Positions 7,476 to 13,866 of a DNA stretch of 17,790 nt are shown one piece after another. Position numbers and translations under genes: made by a program. Below the pieces are notes generated by a model. That model searched no databases. It saw nothing but the letters and a program-made list of their open reading frames with translations, and was not told the origin of the DNA. Each line of letters opens with the position of its first letter. The first letter of the stretch is position 1. The DNA is taken from positions 1-17,790 of the forward strand of contig DASZKX010000172.1 in assembly GCA_035552735.1 (NCBI GenBank). The letters run 5' to 3'. Source of the DNA: VAZQ01 sp035552735. Lineage in GTDB: Bacteria; Pseudomonadota; Alphaproteobacteria; Rhizobiales; Xanthobacteraceae.

Positions 7476-7772
7476 CTAGACGCCGCCTGGCTCGGTTTCC
7501 CCGGGTGCCGCGGCCCGGATGGCGAGCGCGTGGACGCCGCCTTGCAGCTCGCCCGCGAGGGTGGCGTTGACCATGCGATGGCGGTCGATCCGGCTCTTAC
7601 CGTGGAACGCCTGCGACACGATATAGACGCTGTAATGCGTCTCTCCGCCCGGCCGCGCGCCCGCATGGCCGGCATGCCGCTGGGAGTCATCGGTCACCTC
7701 GAGGCGCTCGGGCGCGAAGGCCTTCGTCAACTTCTCGGCAATAACGTCGCGGGTTGTCATTTTGGAGGTCAT
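7476..7772 (-). CDS. bolA: BolA family protein
   Basis: This 98-residue protein (94 if the second Met at 7760 is used, the likelier family start) matches the BolA fold: an N-terminal helix VIAEKLTKAFAPERLEV, the segment ETHYSVYIVS, and the nucleic-acid/metal-binding region FHGKSRIDRHRMVNATLAGEL. BolA proteins pair with monothiol glutaredoxins in iron-sulfur trafficking and also act in regulation of shape and stress genes. No clear Shine-Dalgarno precedes either Met. It converges on the CNNM/CBS gene with 30 bases between stops and diverges from the J-domain gene, a linkage I recall as common in Hyphomicrobiales. Confidence 0.92.
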   Translation of the reverse strand: MTSKMTTRDVIAEKLTKAFAPERLEVTDDSQRHAGHAGARPGGETHYSVYIVSQAFHGKSRIDRHRMVNATLAGELQGGVHALAIRAAAPGETEPGGV

Positions 7773-7782
7773 GCGGCCCGTT

Positions 7783-7803
7783 TAGAGCATTTTCATCAAA
7801 CAG
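7783..7803. repeat. Remnant of the mosaic repeat found upstream of cobS
   Basis: TAGAGCATTTTC (7783-7794) is the exact reverse complement of 8757-8768, the outer end of the larger palindromic repeat before cobS. It is followed by an AT-rich tail without the matching second arm, so it looks like a decayed half copy just upstream of bolA. Confidence 0.5.
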
Positions 7804-7943
7804 TGAAATCCCGCGTCACGATCCCGAAATGTCAAAATGTCAAAATGCCGAGATGACGAGCGTGCTATATGATGAATGAATGGGAGTCATGCCAGAACCT
7901 CGACACGGCGGCGCGCAAGCCGGTCGATCCAATTTGTCAAGGC

Positions 7944-7973
7944 TTGAAGACGGATGCGCCGCGTCCGCATAAT
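7944..7973 (+). promoter_or_regulatory. Candidate promoter giving a leaderless J-domain mRNA
   Basis: TTGAAG (7944-7949) and CATAAT (7968-7973) are separated by 18 bases, a fair sigma70-type pair; the -10 matches five of six positions. The expected start would fall at about 7980-7983, at or next to the ATG at 7983. That fits the lack of a ribosome binding site. It is a prediction from two hexamers. Confidence 0.35.
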
Positions 7974-7982
7974 GGTTCCAGC

Positions 7983-8615
7983 ATGAAAACCGACTCGCCG
8001 TTGTTCGACAGCATCAGGGTGAAGCCCGACAAGGATCGGCGGCCGCGCGTCGATCTGCCGGCCTGCGAGTGGCCGACCTGCGAGGCGGCGGCCACGCATC
8101 GCGCCCCCAAGGGGCGGCAGCGCGAGAACGAGCATTGGCGGTTCTGCCTCGGCCACGTGCGCCAATACAACCACTCGTACAATTTCTTCGCCGGCATGAG
8201 CGACGACGCGATCCTCAAATACCAGAAGGACGCGGTCACCGGTCATCGCCCGACCTGGAAAATGGGGATGAACGGCGGCAAGCCGACCGGGCGCTCCCAT
8301 TCGGCCCGCTTGCATCCCGATCTGGCCGACGATCCGTTCGGTGTGTTCCGCGACATCGGGGCCGTCGCCGGCCACGACACCGACGGCGAGCACTTGCGCC
8401 GCCGCGAGACCAGGATCATTCGCAACGCCGAGCGCAAGGCGCTCGAGGTGCTGGGACTTGAGGCGGACGCCAACACGCACGATATCAAGGTGCGGTTCAA
8501 GGTGCTGGTGAAGCGGCACCATCCCGACGCCAACGGCGGCGATCGCTCCACCGAGGATCGGCTCCGGGCCATCATCGAAGCCTACAACTACTTGAAATCA
8601 GTGGGTTTTCGCTGA
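7983..8615 (+). CDS. C-terminal J-domain protein with an N-terminal Cys/His cluster
   Basis: This 210-residue protein ends in a J domain (about 153-208): ALEVLGLEADANTHDIKVRF, then the HPD motif (His180-Pro-Asp182) in VKRHHPDANGGD. J domains stimulate Hsp70 (DnaK) ATPase and deliver clients. The N-terminal half contains CEWPTC (Cys28, Cys33) and FCLGH (Cys55, His58), a spacing that could bind a metal; this is my inference. The middle (60-130) is well-conserved-looking but matches no domain I can name. I start at the ATG at 7983 because MKTDSPLFDSIRVKPD resembles family N-termini; the frame is open back to 7869. There is no Shine-Dalgarno. It precedes cobS by about 217 bases, suggesting a role in cobaltochelatase assembly or simply conserved linkage. 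Confidence 0.85.
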   Translation: MKTDSPLFDSIRVKPDKDRRPRVDLPACEWPTCEAAATHRAPKGRQRENEHWRFCLGHVRQYNHSYNFFAGMSDDAILKYQKDAVTGHRPTWKMGMNGGKPTGRSHSARLHPDLADDPFGVFRDIGAVAGHDTDGEHLRRRETRIIRNAERKALEVLGLEADANTHDIKVRFKVLVKRHHPDANGGDRSTEDRLRAIIEAYNYLKSVGFR

Positions 8616-8664
8616 TCTCGCAGGTGGGTTCTCAGGTGCGGCCCAGTTCTGCTAGATTCCGGTT

Positions 8665-8768
8665 GGAGCGGTTTCACGTCAAACTGGAGGCAGAAACCGC
8701 TCTAACGTTTTTGCATGGTCGCATTTTCGGACGGAAAACCGGTATCCACTTTTCCCGAAAATGCTCTA
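8665..8768. repeat. Mosaic intergenic repeat with two palindromes, upstream of cobS
   Basis: Two adjacent inverted repeats make up the unit. In the first, GAGCGGTTTC (8666-8675) pairs with GAAACCGCTC (8693-8702). In the second, GCATTTTCGG (8721-8730) pairs with CCGAAAATGC (8755-8764), with a smaller inner pair GGAAAA/TTTTCC. I recall near-identical units in intergenic regions of many Hyphomicrobiales, similar in style to RIME-type elements. No coding potential is present. Confidence 0.75.
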
Positions 8769-8788
8769 ATTTCCCGGGCCGCATTACT

Positions 8789-8828
8789 CGAAACGTTTCG
8801 GGTCTCGCGTGTTTCGAGACCACGGAGG
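8789..8828 (+). promoter_or_regulatory. cobS leader: 12-bp palindrome, hairpin and ribosome binding site
   Basis: CGAAACGTTTCG (8789-8800) is a perfect palindrome. Directly after it GGTCTCG (8801-8807) pairs with CGAGACC (8815-8821) across a seven-base loop, ending three bases before GGAGG (8824-8828), the Shine-Dalgarno of cobS. The placement suits an operator or an RNA hairpin affecting cobS translation. I saw no B12-box, so it is not a recognisable cobalamin riboswitch. Confidence 0.45.
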
Positions 8829-8832
8829 ATCA

Positions 8833-9843
8833 ATGAGCGTCGCTACACAAGCCACTAAGCCAGCCGCCTCTTCGAACGTCGTCGGTCTGCCCGACATGAA
8901 GGTGTCCATCCGCCAGCAGTTCGGTATCGACAGCGACATGGAGGTGCCGGCCTATTCGGAGCCCGATGAGCACGTCCCCGAGCTCGACCAGGACTATCGT
9001 TTCGACAAGCTGACCACGCTCGCCCTCCTGGCGGGCTTCGCCCACAACCGGCGCGTCATGGTCGCCGGCTATCACGGCACCGGCAAGTCGACCCATATCG
9101 AGCAGGTGGCGGCGCGCCTCAACTGGCCTTGCGTGCGCGTCAATCTCGACAGCCATATCAGCCGCATCGATCTGATCGGCAAGGACGCCATCGTGGTCCG
9201 CGACGGCCTGCAGGTGACCGAGTTTCGCGACGGCATTTTGCCCTGGGCGCTGCAGCACAACGTCGCGCTCTGCTTCGACGAGTATGATGCCGGGCGGCCC
9301 GACGTGATGTTCGTGATCCAGCGCGTGCTCGAGGTCTCCGGCAGGCTGACGCTGCTCGACCAGAACAAGGTGATCAAGCCGCATCCTTCGTTCCGGCTGT
9401 TCGCCACCGCCAACACGGTCGGCCTGGGTGATACGTCCGGCCTCTATCACGGCACCCAGCAGATCAACCAGGGCCAGATGGACCGCTGGTCGATCGTCAC
9501 CACGCTCAACTATCTGCCGCACGACAACGAGGTCGAGATCGTGCTCGCCAAGGCGAAGCATTATCGCAATGATCAGGGCCGCGACATCGTCAACAAGATG
9601 GTGCGCGTCGCCGATTTGACCCGCAACGCCTTCATGAACGGCGACATCTCGACCGTGATGAGCCCGCGCACCGTGATCATCTGGGCCGAGAATGCCGACA
9701 TCTTCAAGGATATCGGCTTTGCCTTCCGGGTCACCTTCCTCAACAAATGCGACGAGCTCGAGCGGCCGCTCGTGGCCGAGTTCTATCAGCGTTGCTTCGG
9801 GGTCGAGCTGCCTGAATCCTCAGTGAACGTGGCGCTGAGCTGA
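8833..9843 (+). CDS. cobS: Aerobic cobaltochelatase subunit CobS (AAA+ ATPase)
   Basis: This 336-residue AAA+ protein of the MoxR-like class matches CobS throughout. Motifs are Walker A GYHGTGKST (79-87), Walker B ALCFDEYD (145-152), sensor-1 FATANTVG (190-197) and the region GQMDRWS (214-220) with the likely arginine finger. CobS and CobT form the ATPase part of cobaltochelatase, which with CobN inserts Co2+ into hydrogenobyrinic acid a,c-diamide in aerobic cobalamin synthesis. The start at 8833 is set by GGAGG four bases upstream; the frame opens eight codons earlier. cobT follows after 98 bases. cobN and other cob genes are absent from the window. Confidence 0.95.
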   Translation: MSVATQATKPAASSNVVGLPDMKVSIRQQFGIDSDMEVPAYSEPDEHVPELDQDYRFDKLTTLALLAGFAHNRRVMVAGYHGTGKSTHIEQVAARLNWPCVRVNLDSHISRIDLIGKDAIVVRDGLQVTEFRDGILPWALQHNVALCFDEYDAGRPDVMFVIQRVLEVSGRLTLLDQNKVIKPHPSFRLFATANTVGLGDTSGLYHGTQQINQGQMDRWSIVTTLNYLPHDNEVEIVLAKAKHYRNDQGRDIVNKMVRVADLTRNAFMNGDISTVMSPRTVIIWAENADIFKDIGFAFRVTFLNKCDELERPLVAEFYQRCFGVELPESSVNVALS

Positions 9844-9892
9844 AAGCTTCGCCTTTCCACGCCCACGCGCGGGGAAGTGAAAAAGAGCCAAG

Positions 9893-9919
9893 GACCCCAA
9901 AACCTACCGACCCCAAAAC
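9893..9919. repeat. 11-bp direct repeat in the cobS-cobT spacer
   Basis: GACCCCAAAAC occurs at 9893-9903 and 9909-9919 (16-base period), and shorter GGACCCA copies follow up to the cobT start. The spacer has no Shine-Dalgarno before the cobT ATG. Confidence 0.6.
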
Positions 9920-9941
9920 GGACCCAAGATCTGCGGACCCA

Positions 9942-11903
9942 ATGTCCACCAGCAACAAGACCAAGGCGCCCGCCCAGGAGAGCCCGATCGATCCGTTCAA
10001 GCGGGCGGTCACCGGCTGCCTGCGGGCGATCGCGCGCAAGCCCGACCTCGAGGTCGGCTTTGCGGCCGAGCGGCCCGGCATGGTCGGCGGCAAGGCGCGC
10101 TTGCCCGAGCCGCCGCGCAAGCTCTCGGCCGCCGACGCCGCCATCGTGCGCGGCCACGCCGACGCGATCGCCCTCAAGCTCGCCTGTCATGATCCCAGGG
10201 TGCATCGCAAGCTGGTGCCCGGCGGGCAGCAGGCGCGCGCGGTGTTCGACGCGGTCGAGCAGGCGCGGGTGGAAGCGATCGGCGCCCGGCGCATGACCGG
10301 GGTCGCCAACAACCTGGCCGCCGTGCTGGACGATCGTTTTCATCGCGGCAAGCTCGACGAGGTCTCCGATCGCGCCGACGCCCCGATCGAGGAGGCGCTG
10401 GCCCTGATCGTGCGCGAGCGGCTGACCGGGATGAGCCCGCCGGCGGCGGCCGCCAGACTGGTCGATCTGTGGCGCCCGCTGATCGAGAACCGGGCCGGGC
10501 GCGATCTCGACCGGCTGGAGCGGCTGATCGAAAATCAGGCGCGCTTCGGCGATGTGGTGCACGATCTGCTCGATTCCCTCGACATGGGAGAGGACCGCAG
10601 CTCCGAGAGCGACGAGGATGAGGCCGATCAGGGCGACGAGGAACGCCAGAAGGAGCTCTCCGGCAAGGACGGGGAGGGGGCCGAATCGGAGGACGCCAAG
10701 TCCGAGGTCGAGGAGGCCGAGATCTCGGGCGAGGAGATGTCCGACACCGCGGCCGAGGCCGCCGAGGCGATGTCGGTGGAAAGGTCCGACGACGCCGAGA
10801 TGGGAGATTCGGAGGCGCCGGCCGAGCCGCGGCGCCCGCGCCGCAACGGGATCAACGAGCCGCGCGGTCCCGAATATCGACCCTTTACCGGCAAGTTCGA
10901 CGAGGTGGTGGCGGCCGAGGACCTGTGCGAAGCCGAGGAGCTCGACCGGCTGCGGGGCTATCTCGACAAGCAACTGTCCCATCTGCAGGGCGTGGTGGCG
11001 CGGCTGGCGAACCGGCTGCAGCGCCGCCTGATGGCGCAGCAGAACCGGGCTTGGGAGTTCGACCTCGAGGAGGGCGTGCTCGATCCGGCGCGGCTGTCGC
11101 GGGTCGTGCTCGATCCGCTACATCCGCTCTCGTTCAAGCACGAGAAGGAGACGAACTTCCGCGATACGGTGGTGACGCTGCTGCTCGACAATTCAGGCTC
11201 CATGCGCGGACGCCCGATCACGGTGGCGGCGACCTGCGCCGACATCCTGGCGCGCACGCTCGAGCGCTGCGGCGTGAAGGTCGAGATCCTCGGCTTCACG
11301 ACCCGCGCCTGGAAGGGCGGGCAGTCGCGCGAGGCCTGGCTCGCGGCCGGCAAGCCGGCCAATCCGGGCCGCCTCAACGACGTGCGGCACATCATCTACA
11401 AGTCGGCCGACATGCCGTGGCGCCGCGCGCGCCGCAATCTCGGCCTGATGATGCGCGAGGGCCTGCTCAAGGAGAATATCGACGGCGAGGCGCTCGATTG
11501 GGCGCACAAGCGGCTGCTCGGCCGCAGCGAGCAACGCAAGATTCTGATGATGATCTCCGATGGCGCCCCGGTCGACGACTCGACGCTGTCGGTCAATCCC
11601 GGCAACTACCTCGAGCGCCATCTGCGCTGGATCATCGAGGAGATCGAGCAGCGCTCGCCGGTCGAGCTGATCGCCATCGGCATCGGCCACGACGTGACCC
11701 GGTACTACCGGCGCGCCGTGACCATCGTGGATGCCGAGGAGCTGGGCGGCGCGATGACCGAGAAGCTGGCCGAGCTGTTCGACCAGAGCGCACCGACCGA
11801 GAAGCGCAAGATGCCCGTGCGCAGGCCCGATGCCTGGTCGCGCGCCTCGGCGCGATTTCTCGATCCGCCGGGAGACAAGGGAGCGCGACCGGGCGGCCGA
11901 TGA
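9942..11903 (+). CDS. cobT: Aerobic cobaltochelatase subunit CobT
   Basis: This 653-residue protein is normal length for CobT, the partner of CobS. The N-terminal half (about 15-210) is helical and family-specific. Residues 212-295 are a strongly acidic Asp/Glu/Ser linker, as in other CobT proteins. The C-terminal part is a von Willebrand A domain with a MIDAS motif DNSGSM (Asp416, Ser418, Ser420) and the later metal-site aspartate in ISDGAP (Asp540). By analogy with magnesium chelatase the MIDAS domain links the ATPase ring to CobN. The ATG at 9942 has no Shine-Dalgarno, but the N-terminus PIDPFKRAVTGCLRAIARKP fits the family. It converges on rpmB. Confidence 0.95.
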   Translation: MSTSNKTKAPAQESPIDPFKRAVTGCLRAIARKPDLEVGFAAERPGMVGGKARLPEPPRKLSAADAAIVRGHADAIALKLACHDPRVHRKLVPGGQQARAVFDAVEQARVEAIGARRMTGVANNLAAVLDDRFHRGKLDEVSDRADAPIEEALALIVRERLTGMSPPAAAARLVDLWRPLIENRAGRDLDRLERLIENQARFGDVVHDLLDSLDMGEDRSSESDEDEADQGDEERQKELSGKDGEGAESEDAKSEVEEAEISGEEMSDTAAEAAEAMSVERSDDAEMGDSEAPAEPRRPRRNGINEPRGPEYRPFTGKFDEVVAAEDLCEAEELDRLRGYLDKQLSHLQGVVARLANRLQRRLMAQQNRAWEFDLEEGVLDPARLSRVVLDPLHPLSFKHEKETNFRDTVVTLLLDNSGSMRGRPITVAATCADILARTLERCGVKVEILGFTTRAWKGGQSREAWLAAGKPANPGRLNDVRHIIYKSADMPWRRARRNLGLMMREGLLKENIDGEALDWAHKRLLGRSEQRKILMMISDGAPVDDSTLSVNPGNYLERHLRWIIEEIEQRSPVELIAIGIGHDVTRYYRRAVTIVDAEELGGAMTEKLAELFDQSAPTEKRKMPVRRPDAWSRASARFLDPPGDKGARPGGR

Positions 11904-11975
11904 TGTGTCACGCCGCTACGACACGCGCCTGCGCCGGCGACCGGCGAAACGTAGCCCCGCGGTCGCCCGCCGCCG

Positions 11976-11994
11976 GATCGGACGAGGCCCGATC
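11976..11994. terminator. Small hairpin at the cobT/rpmB convergence
   Basis: GATCGG (11976-11981) pairs with CCGATC (11989-11994) across seven bases and overlaps the rpmB stop codon. There is no T-run, so any terminator role is weakly supported. Confidence 0.2.
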
Positions 11995-12271
11995 AGAGCT
12001 TCTTCTTGATCTGGCGTTTGAGGTCGAGCGCCCGCTCGGACAGCTCGGTGTCCTTGGCCTTGATCAGATAGGCATCGAGGCCGCCGCGGTGGTCGACGCT
12101 GCGCAGCGCATGGGCCGACACCCGCAGCCGCACCGAGCGGCCGAGCGCCTCGGAAATCATGGTGACGTTGAGCAGATTGGGCAGGAAGCGCCGCTTGGTC
12201 TTGATGTTGGAATGGCTTACCTTGTGCCCGACCTGCGCGCCCTTGCCACTCAGTTCGCATCGCCACGACAT
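11993..12271 (-). CDS. rpmB: 50S ribosomal protein L28
   Basis: This 92-residue basic protein is L28 of the large ribosomal subunit. The opening MSWRCELSGKGAQVGHKVSH and the block KTKRRFLPNLLNVTMISEAL are diagnostic; RSVRLRVSAHALRSVDHRGG and the lysine-rich end QIKKKL also fit the alphaproteobacterial form. The frame extends 11 codons upstream, but the ATG at 12271 matches the family start and has GAGAGG eight bases before it. It is a single-gene transcript with a strong promoter at 12398-12426, giving a leader of about 120 bases. The stop overlaps a small hairpin facing cobT. Confidence 0.97.
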   Translation of the reverse strand: MSWRCELSGKGAQVGHKVSHSNIKTKRRFLPNLLNVTMISEALGRSVRLRVSAHALRSVDHRGGLDAYLIKAKDTELSERALDLKRQIKKKL

Positions 12272-12397
12272 CGGCGAAGACCTCTCGTTCGTGGGGCTAC
12301 GCACAACGCGCGCCCAAGGAATTGATCTTGTCTCGATCGCTCTCGCCTCGATCGCTTACGCCTCGACGGCCGGCGGGCCCTTTTGGGAGACCGCGGA

Positions 12398-12426
12398 CCT
12401 ATAGTGGCGAGGCGCCTAGGCGTCAA
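12398..12426 (-). promoter_or_regulatory. Sigma70-type promoter of rpmB
   Basis: On the minus strand TTGACG (12421-12426) and TATAGG (12398-12403) are separated by exactly 17 bases, close to consensus. The transcript would start near 12391, about 120 bases before the rpmB ATG. The spacer next to the -35 carries the near-palindrome GACGCCTAGGCGCC, which could be an operator. Confidence 0.7.
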
Positions 12427-12555
12427 GCCGGACCTGCACGGCCGCCGGCCGCGGCTGACGGCCCCGCAGGCGAGCCCTGCCGGGGCCGGTTTTGCCTTGA
12501 TCGAGCCAAGATGGCACGGCAAGAACACGGCTCCAGGGAGAGCCGGCACCGTCTT

Positions 12556-12595
12556 CGTCATCTGGTGACCACGGCTCGCGTGACCACAGATGACG
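12556..12595. promoter_or_regulatory. Inverted repeat enclosing two direct GTGACCAC repeats
   Basis: CGTCATCTG (12556-12564) pairs perfectly with CAGATGACG (12587-12595). Between them GTGACCAC occurs at 12565-12572 and 12580-12587, 15 bases apart start to start. It lies about 105 bases upstream of the DUF3108 start and looks like a protein binding site or a transcribed hairpin; no known motif is recognised. Confidence 0.4.
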
Positions 12596-12699
12596 TGGCC
12601 CTCGCCCGCACTTTGGGATTTTGCGTGAACCGCAATCGGACGACCGGACGGACCAGGCGACCGGACGACCAGAAGGCCACGCCGGAAGGACTTTGCCTC

Positions 12700-13560
12700 G
12701 TGACCTCACGCTCTCTCGTTCGATTGGCCACATTCGCGAGCGCGGTCGTGCTGTTGGCGGCGGTCGATGCCGGCAGCCGCAGCGCTCATGCCCAAGGCAA
12801 GCTCGACGCCGCCTATGTGGTGAGCCTTGGGGGCGTTCCGATCGGCAAGGGATCCTGGTCGATCGACGTTCAGGACGATCAATTCACCGCGACCGCGAGC
12901 GGCGCGACGTCGGGCCTGTTGCGGGTGTTCGCCAGCGGGCAGGGCAACAGCGCGGCGCACGGCAGCGTGTCCGGCGGGCAGCCGATGGCCTCGACCTACG
13001 CGTCCTCCATCGTGGCCGATAACCGCTCCGACCAGGTCCGCATCTTCTTCAGCGGCGGTGCTGTGAAGGAGTATCTGGCCGATCCGCCGACGTTCCCGAG
13101 CCCCGACCGCGTGCCGCTCACGGAGGCGAACCGCAAGGGCGTGGTCGATCCGATGACCGCGTCGCTGATCCGTGTCGCGGGCAGCGGCGATACGTTCGTG
13201 CCGGAGGCGTGCCAACGGACCTTGCCGGTCTTCGACGGCCGCATGCGCTACGACCTGCAGCTCGTGTTCAAGCACTTGGAGAAGGTCAAGTCGGAGAAGG
13301 GCTATCAGGGCACCGTCGTGGTCTGCTCGGTCTATTTTACCCCCGTGGCCGGACACATTCCGGAGCGCTCGACCATCAAATACCTGGTCGCGGAGCGCGA
13401 TATGGAGTTGTGGCTGGCGCCGATTGCGGGCACACGGCTCATGGTCCCCTACCGGGCCTCGATTCCGACGCCGATCGGCTTGGGGGTTTTGCAGGCGAAC
13501 CAATTCGTCTCGATACCGCGGCCGCCGGTGCCGACCGCATCCAACTTGAAGATACAGTGA
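12700..13560 (+). CDS. DUF3108 secreted protein
   Basis: A 286-residue protein with a clear Sec signal peptide (MTSRSLVRLATFASAVVLLA, likely cleavage after the AHA at 29-31), so it is periplasmic or outer-membrane associated. The mature part resembles DUF3108: LDAAYVVSLGGVPIGKGSWS, a beta-rich middle, and IKYLVAERDMELWLAPIAGT near the C-terminus. Its function is not established. I chose the GTG at 12700 because GGAAGGA lies nine bases upstream and the signal peptide starts exactly there; ATG starts further upstream would bury the signal peptide. It is divergent from rpmB and followed by 306 non-coding bases before the helicase. Confidence 0.88.
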   Translation: MTSRSLVRLATFASAVVLLAAVDAGSRSAHAQGKLDAAYVVSLGGVPIGKGSWSIDVQDDQFTATASGATSGLLRVFASGQGNSAAHGSVSGGQPMASTYASSIVADNRSDQVRIFFSGGAVKEYLADPPTFPSPDRVPLTEANRKGVVDPMTASLIRVAGSGDTFVPEACQRTLPVFDGRMRYDLQLVFKHLEKVKSEKGYQGTVVVCSVYFTPVAGHIPERSTIKYLVAERDMELWLAPIAGTRLMVPYRASIPTPIGLGVLQANQFVSIPRPPVPTASNLKIQ

Positions 13561-13866
13561 TCGCCTGGACCCCTGCACCACCTGGACCACCTGCAAAAAC
13601 CAGGCTTTATGCCTTCCGTTAACGGATGAATGCCGAAATGGGCCTGCGCCCGTCAGCCTCGATACCCGATATGGTGGCCCTTGGACCGGGTGCCGCGACA
13701 TATCGCCGTGAACGAATTCCGACATCAGTCGAGTCAGTGATTCGGCCGCGATTCGTTCCGGACTCGTTCTATTGCTTAAGCCAAGGTCCATCACCCGTCG
13801 CATTGTGGTACAGAAGGGGCGGATAAGGGTCTTCAAAGACTTCGACTTCCGCCCTCCGGATATAAA
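13561..13866. other. Intergenic region upstream of the helicase gene
   Basis: These 306 bases show no gene. They contain the palindrome TCCGTTAACGGA (13615-13626) and four GANTC sites within 35 bases (13731-13765). An AT-rich TATAAA sits right against the helicase ATG, too close to be its -10. No clear sigma70 promoter or Shine-Dalgarno was found, though the helicase probably has its own promoter here. Confidence 0.5.
13731..13765. promoter_or_regulatory. Cluster of four GANTC (CcrM-type) methylation sites
   Basis: GAGTC (13731), GATTC (13739), GATTC (13750) and GACTC (13761) lie within 35 bases. GANTC is the site of the alphaproteobacterial cell-cycle methyltransferase CcrM. At this base composition such sites should be hundreds of bases apart, and these do not arise from a tandem repeat. 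Confidence 0.5.

Larger units (their letters stand above)
12272..12699. other. Divergent regulatory region between rpmB and the DUF3108 gene
   Basis: This 428-base gap holds the rpmB promoter and leader in its left part and an inverted/direct repeat structure at 12556-12595 in its right part. The frame of the DUF3108 gene is open back to 12322, but its translation is Arg/Pro-rich with no signal peptide, so I treat it as non-coding. Short GACCGGACG-like repeats occur at about 12640-12675. Confidence 0.55.

Noticed and set aside
8616..8832. Cobalamin riboswitch upstream of cobS
   Set aside because: No B12-box or matching core was seen; the region is a dispersed repeat plus a short hairpin.
13861..13866. 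TATAAA as a -10 box for the helicase
   Set aside because: It abuts the ATG, so transcription would begin inside the gene, and no -35 lies at a fitting distance.
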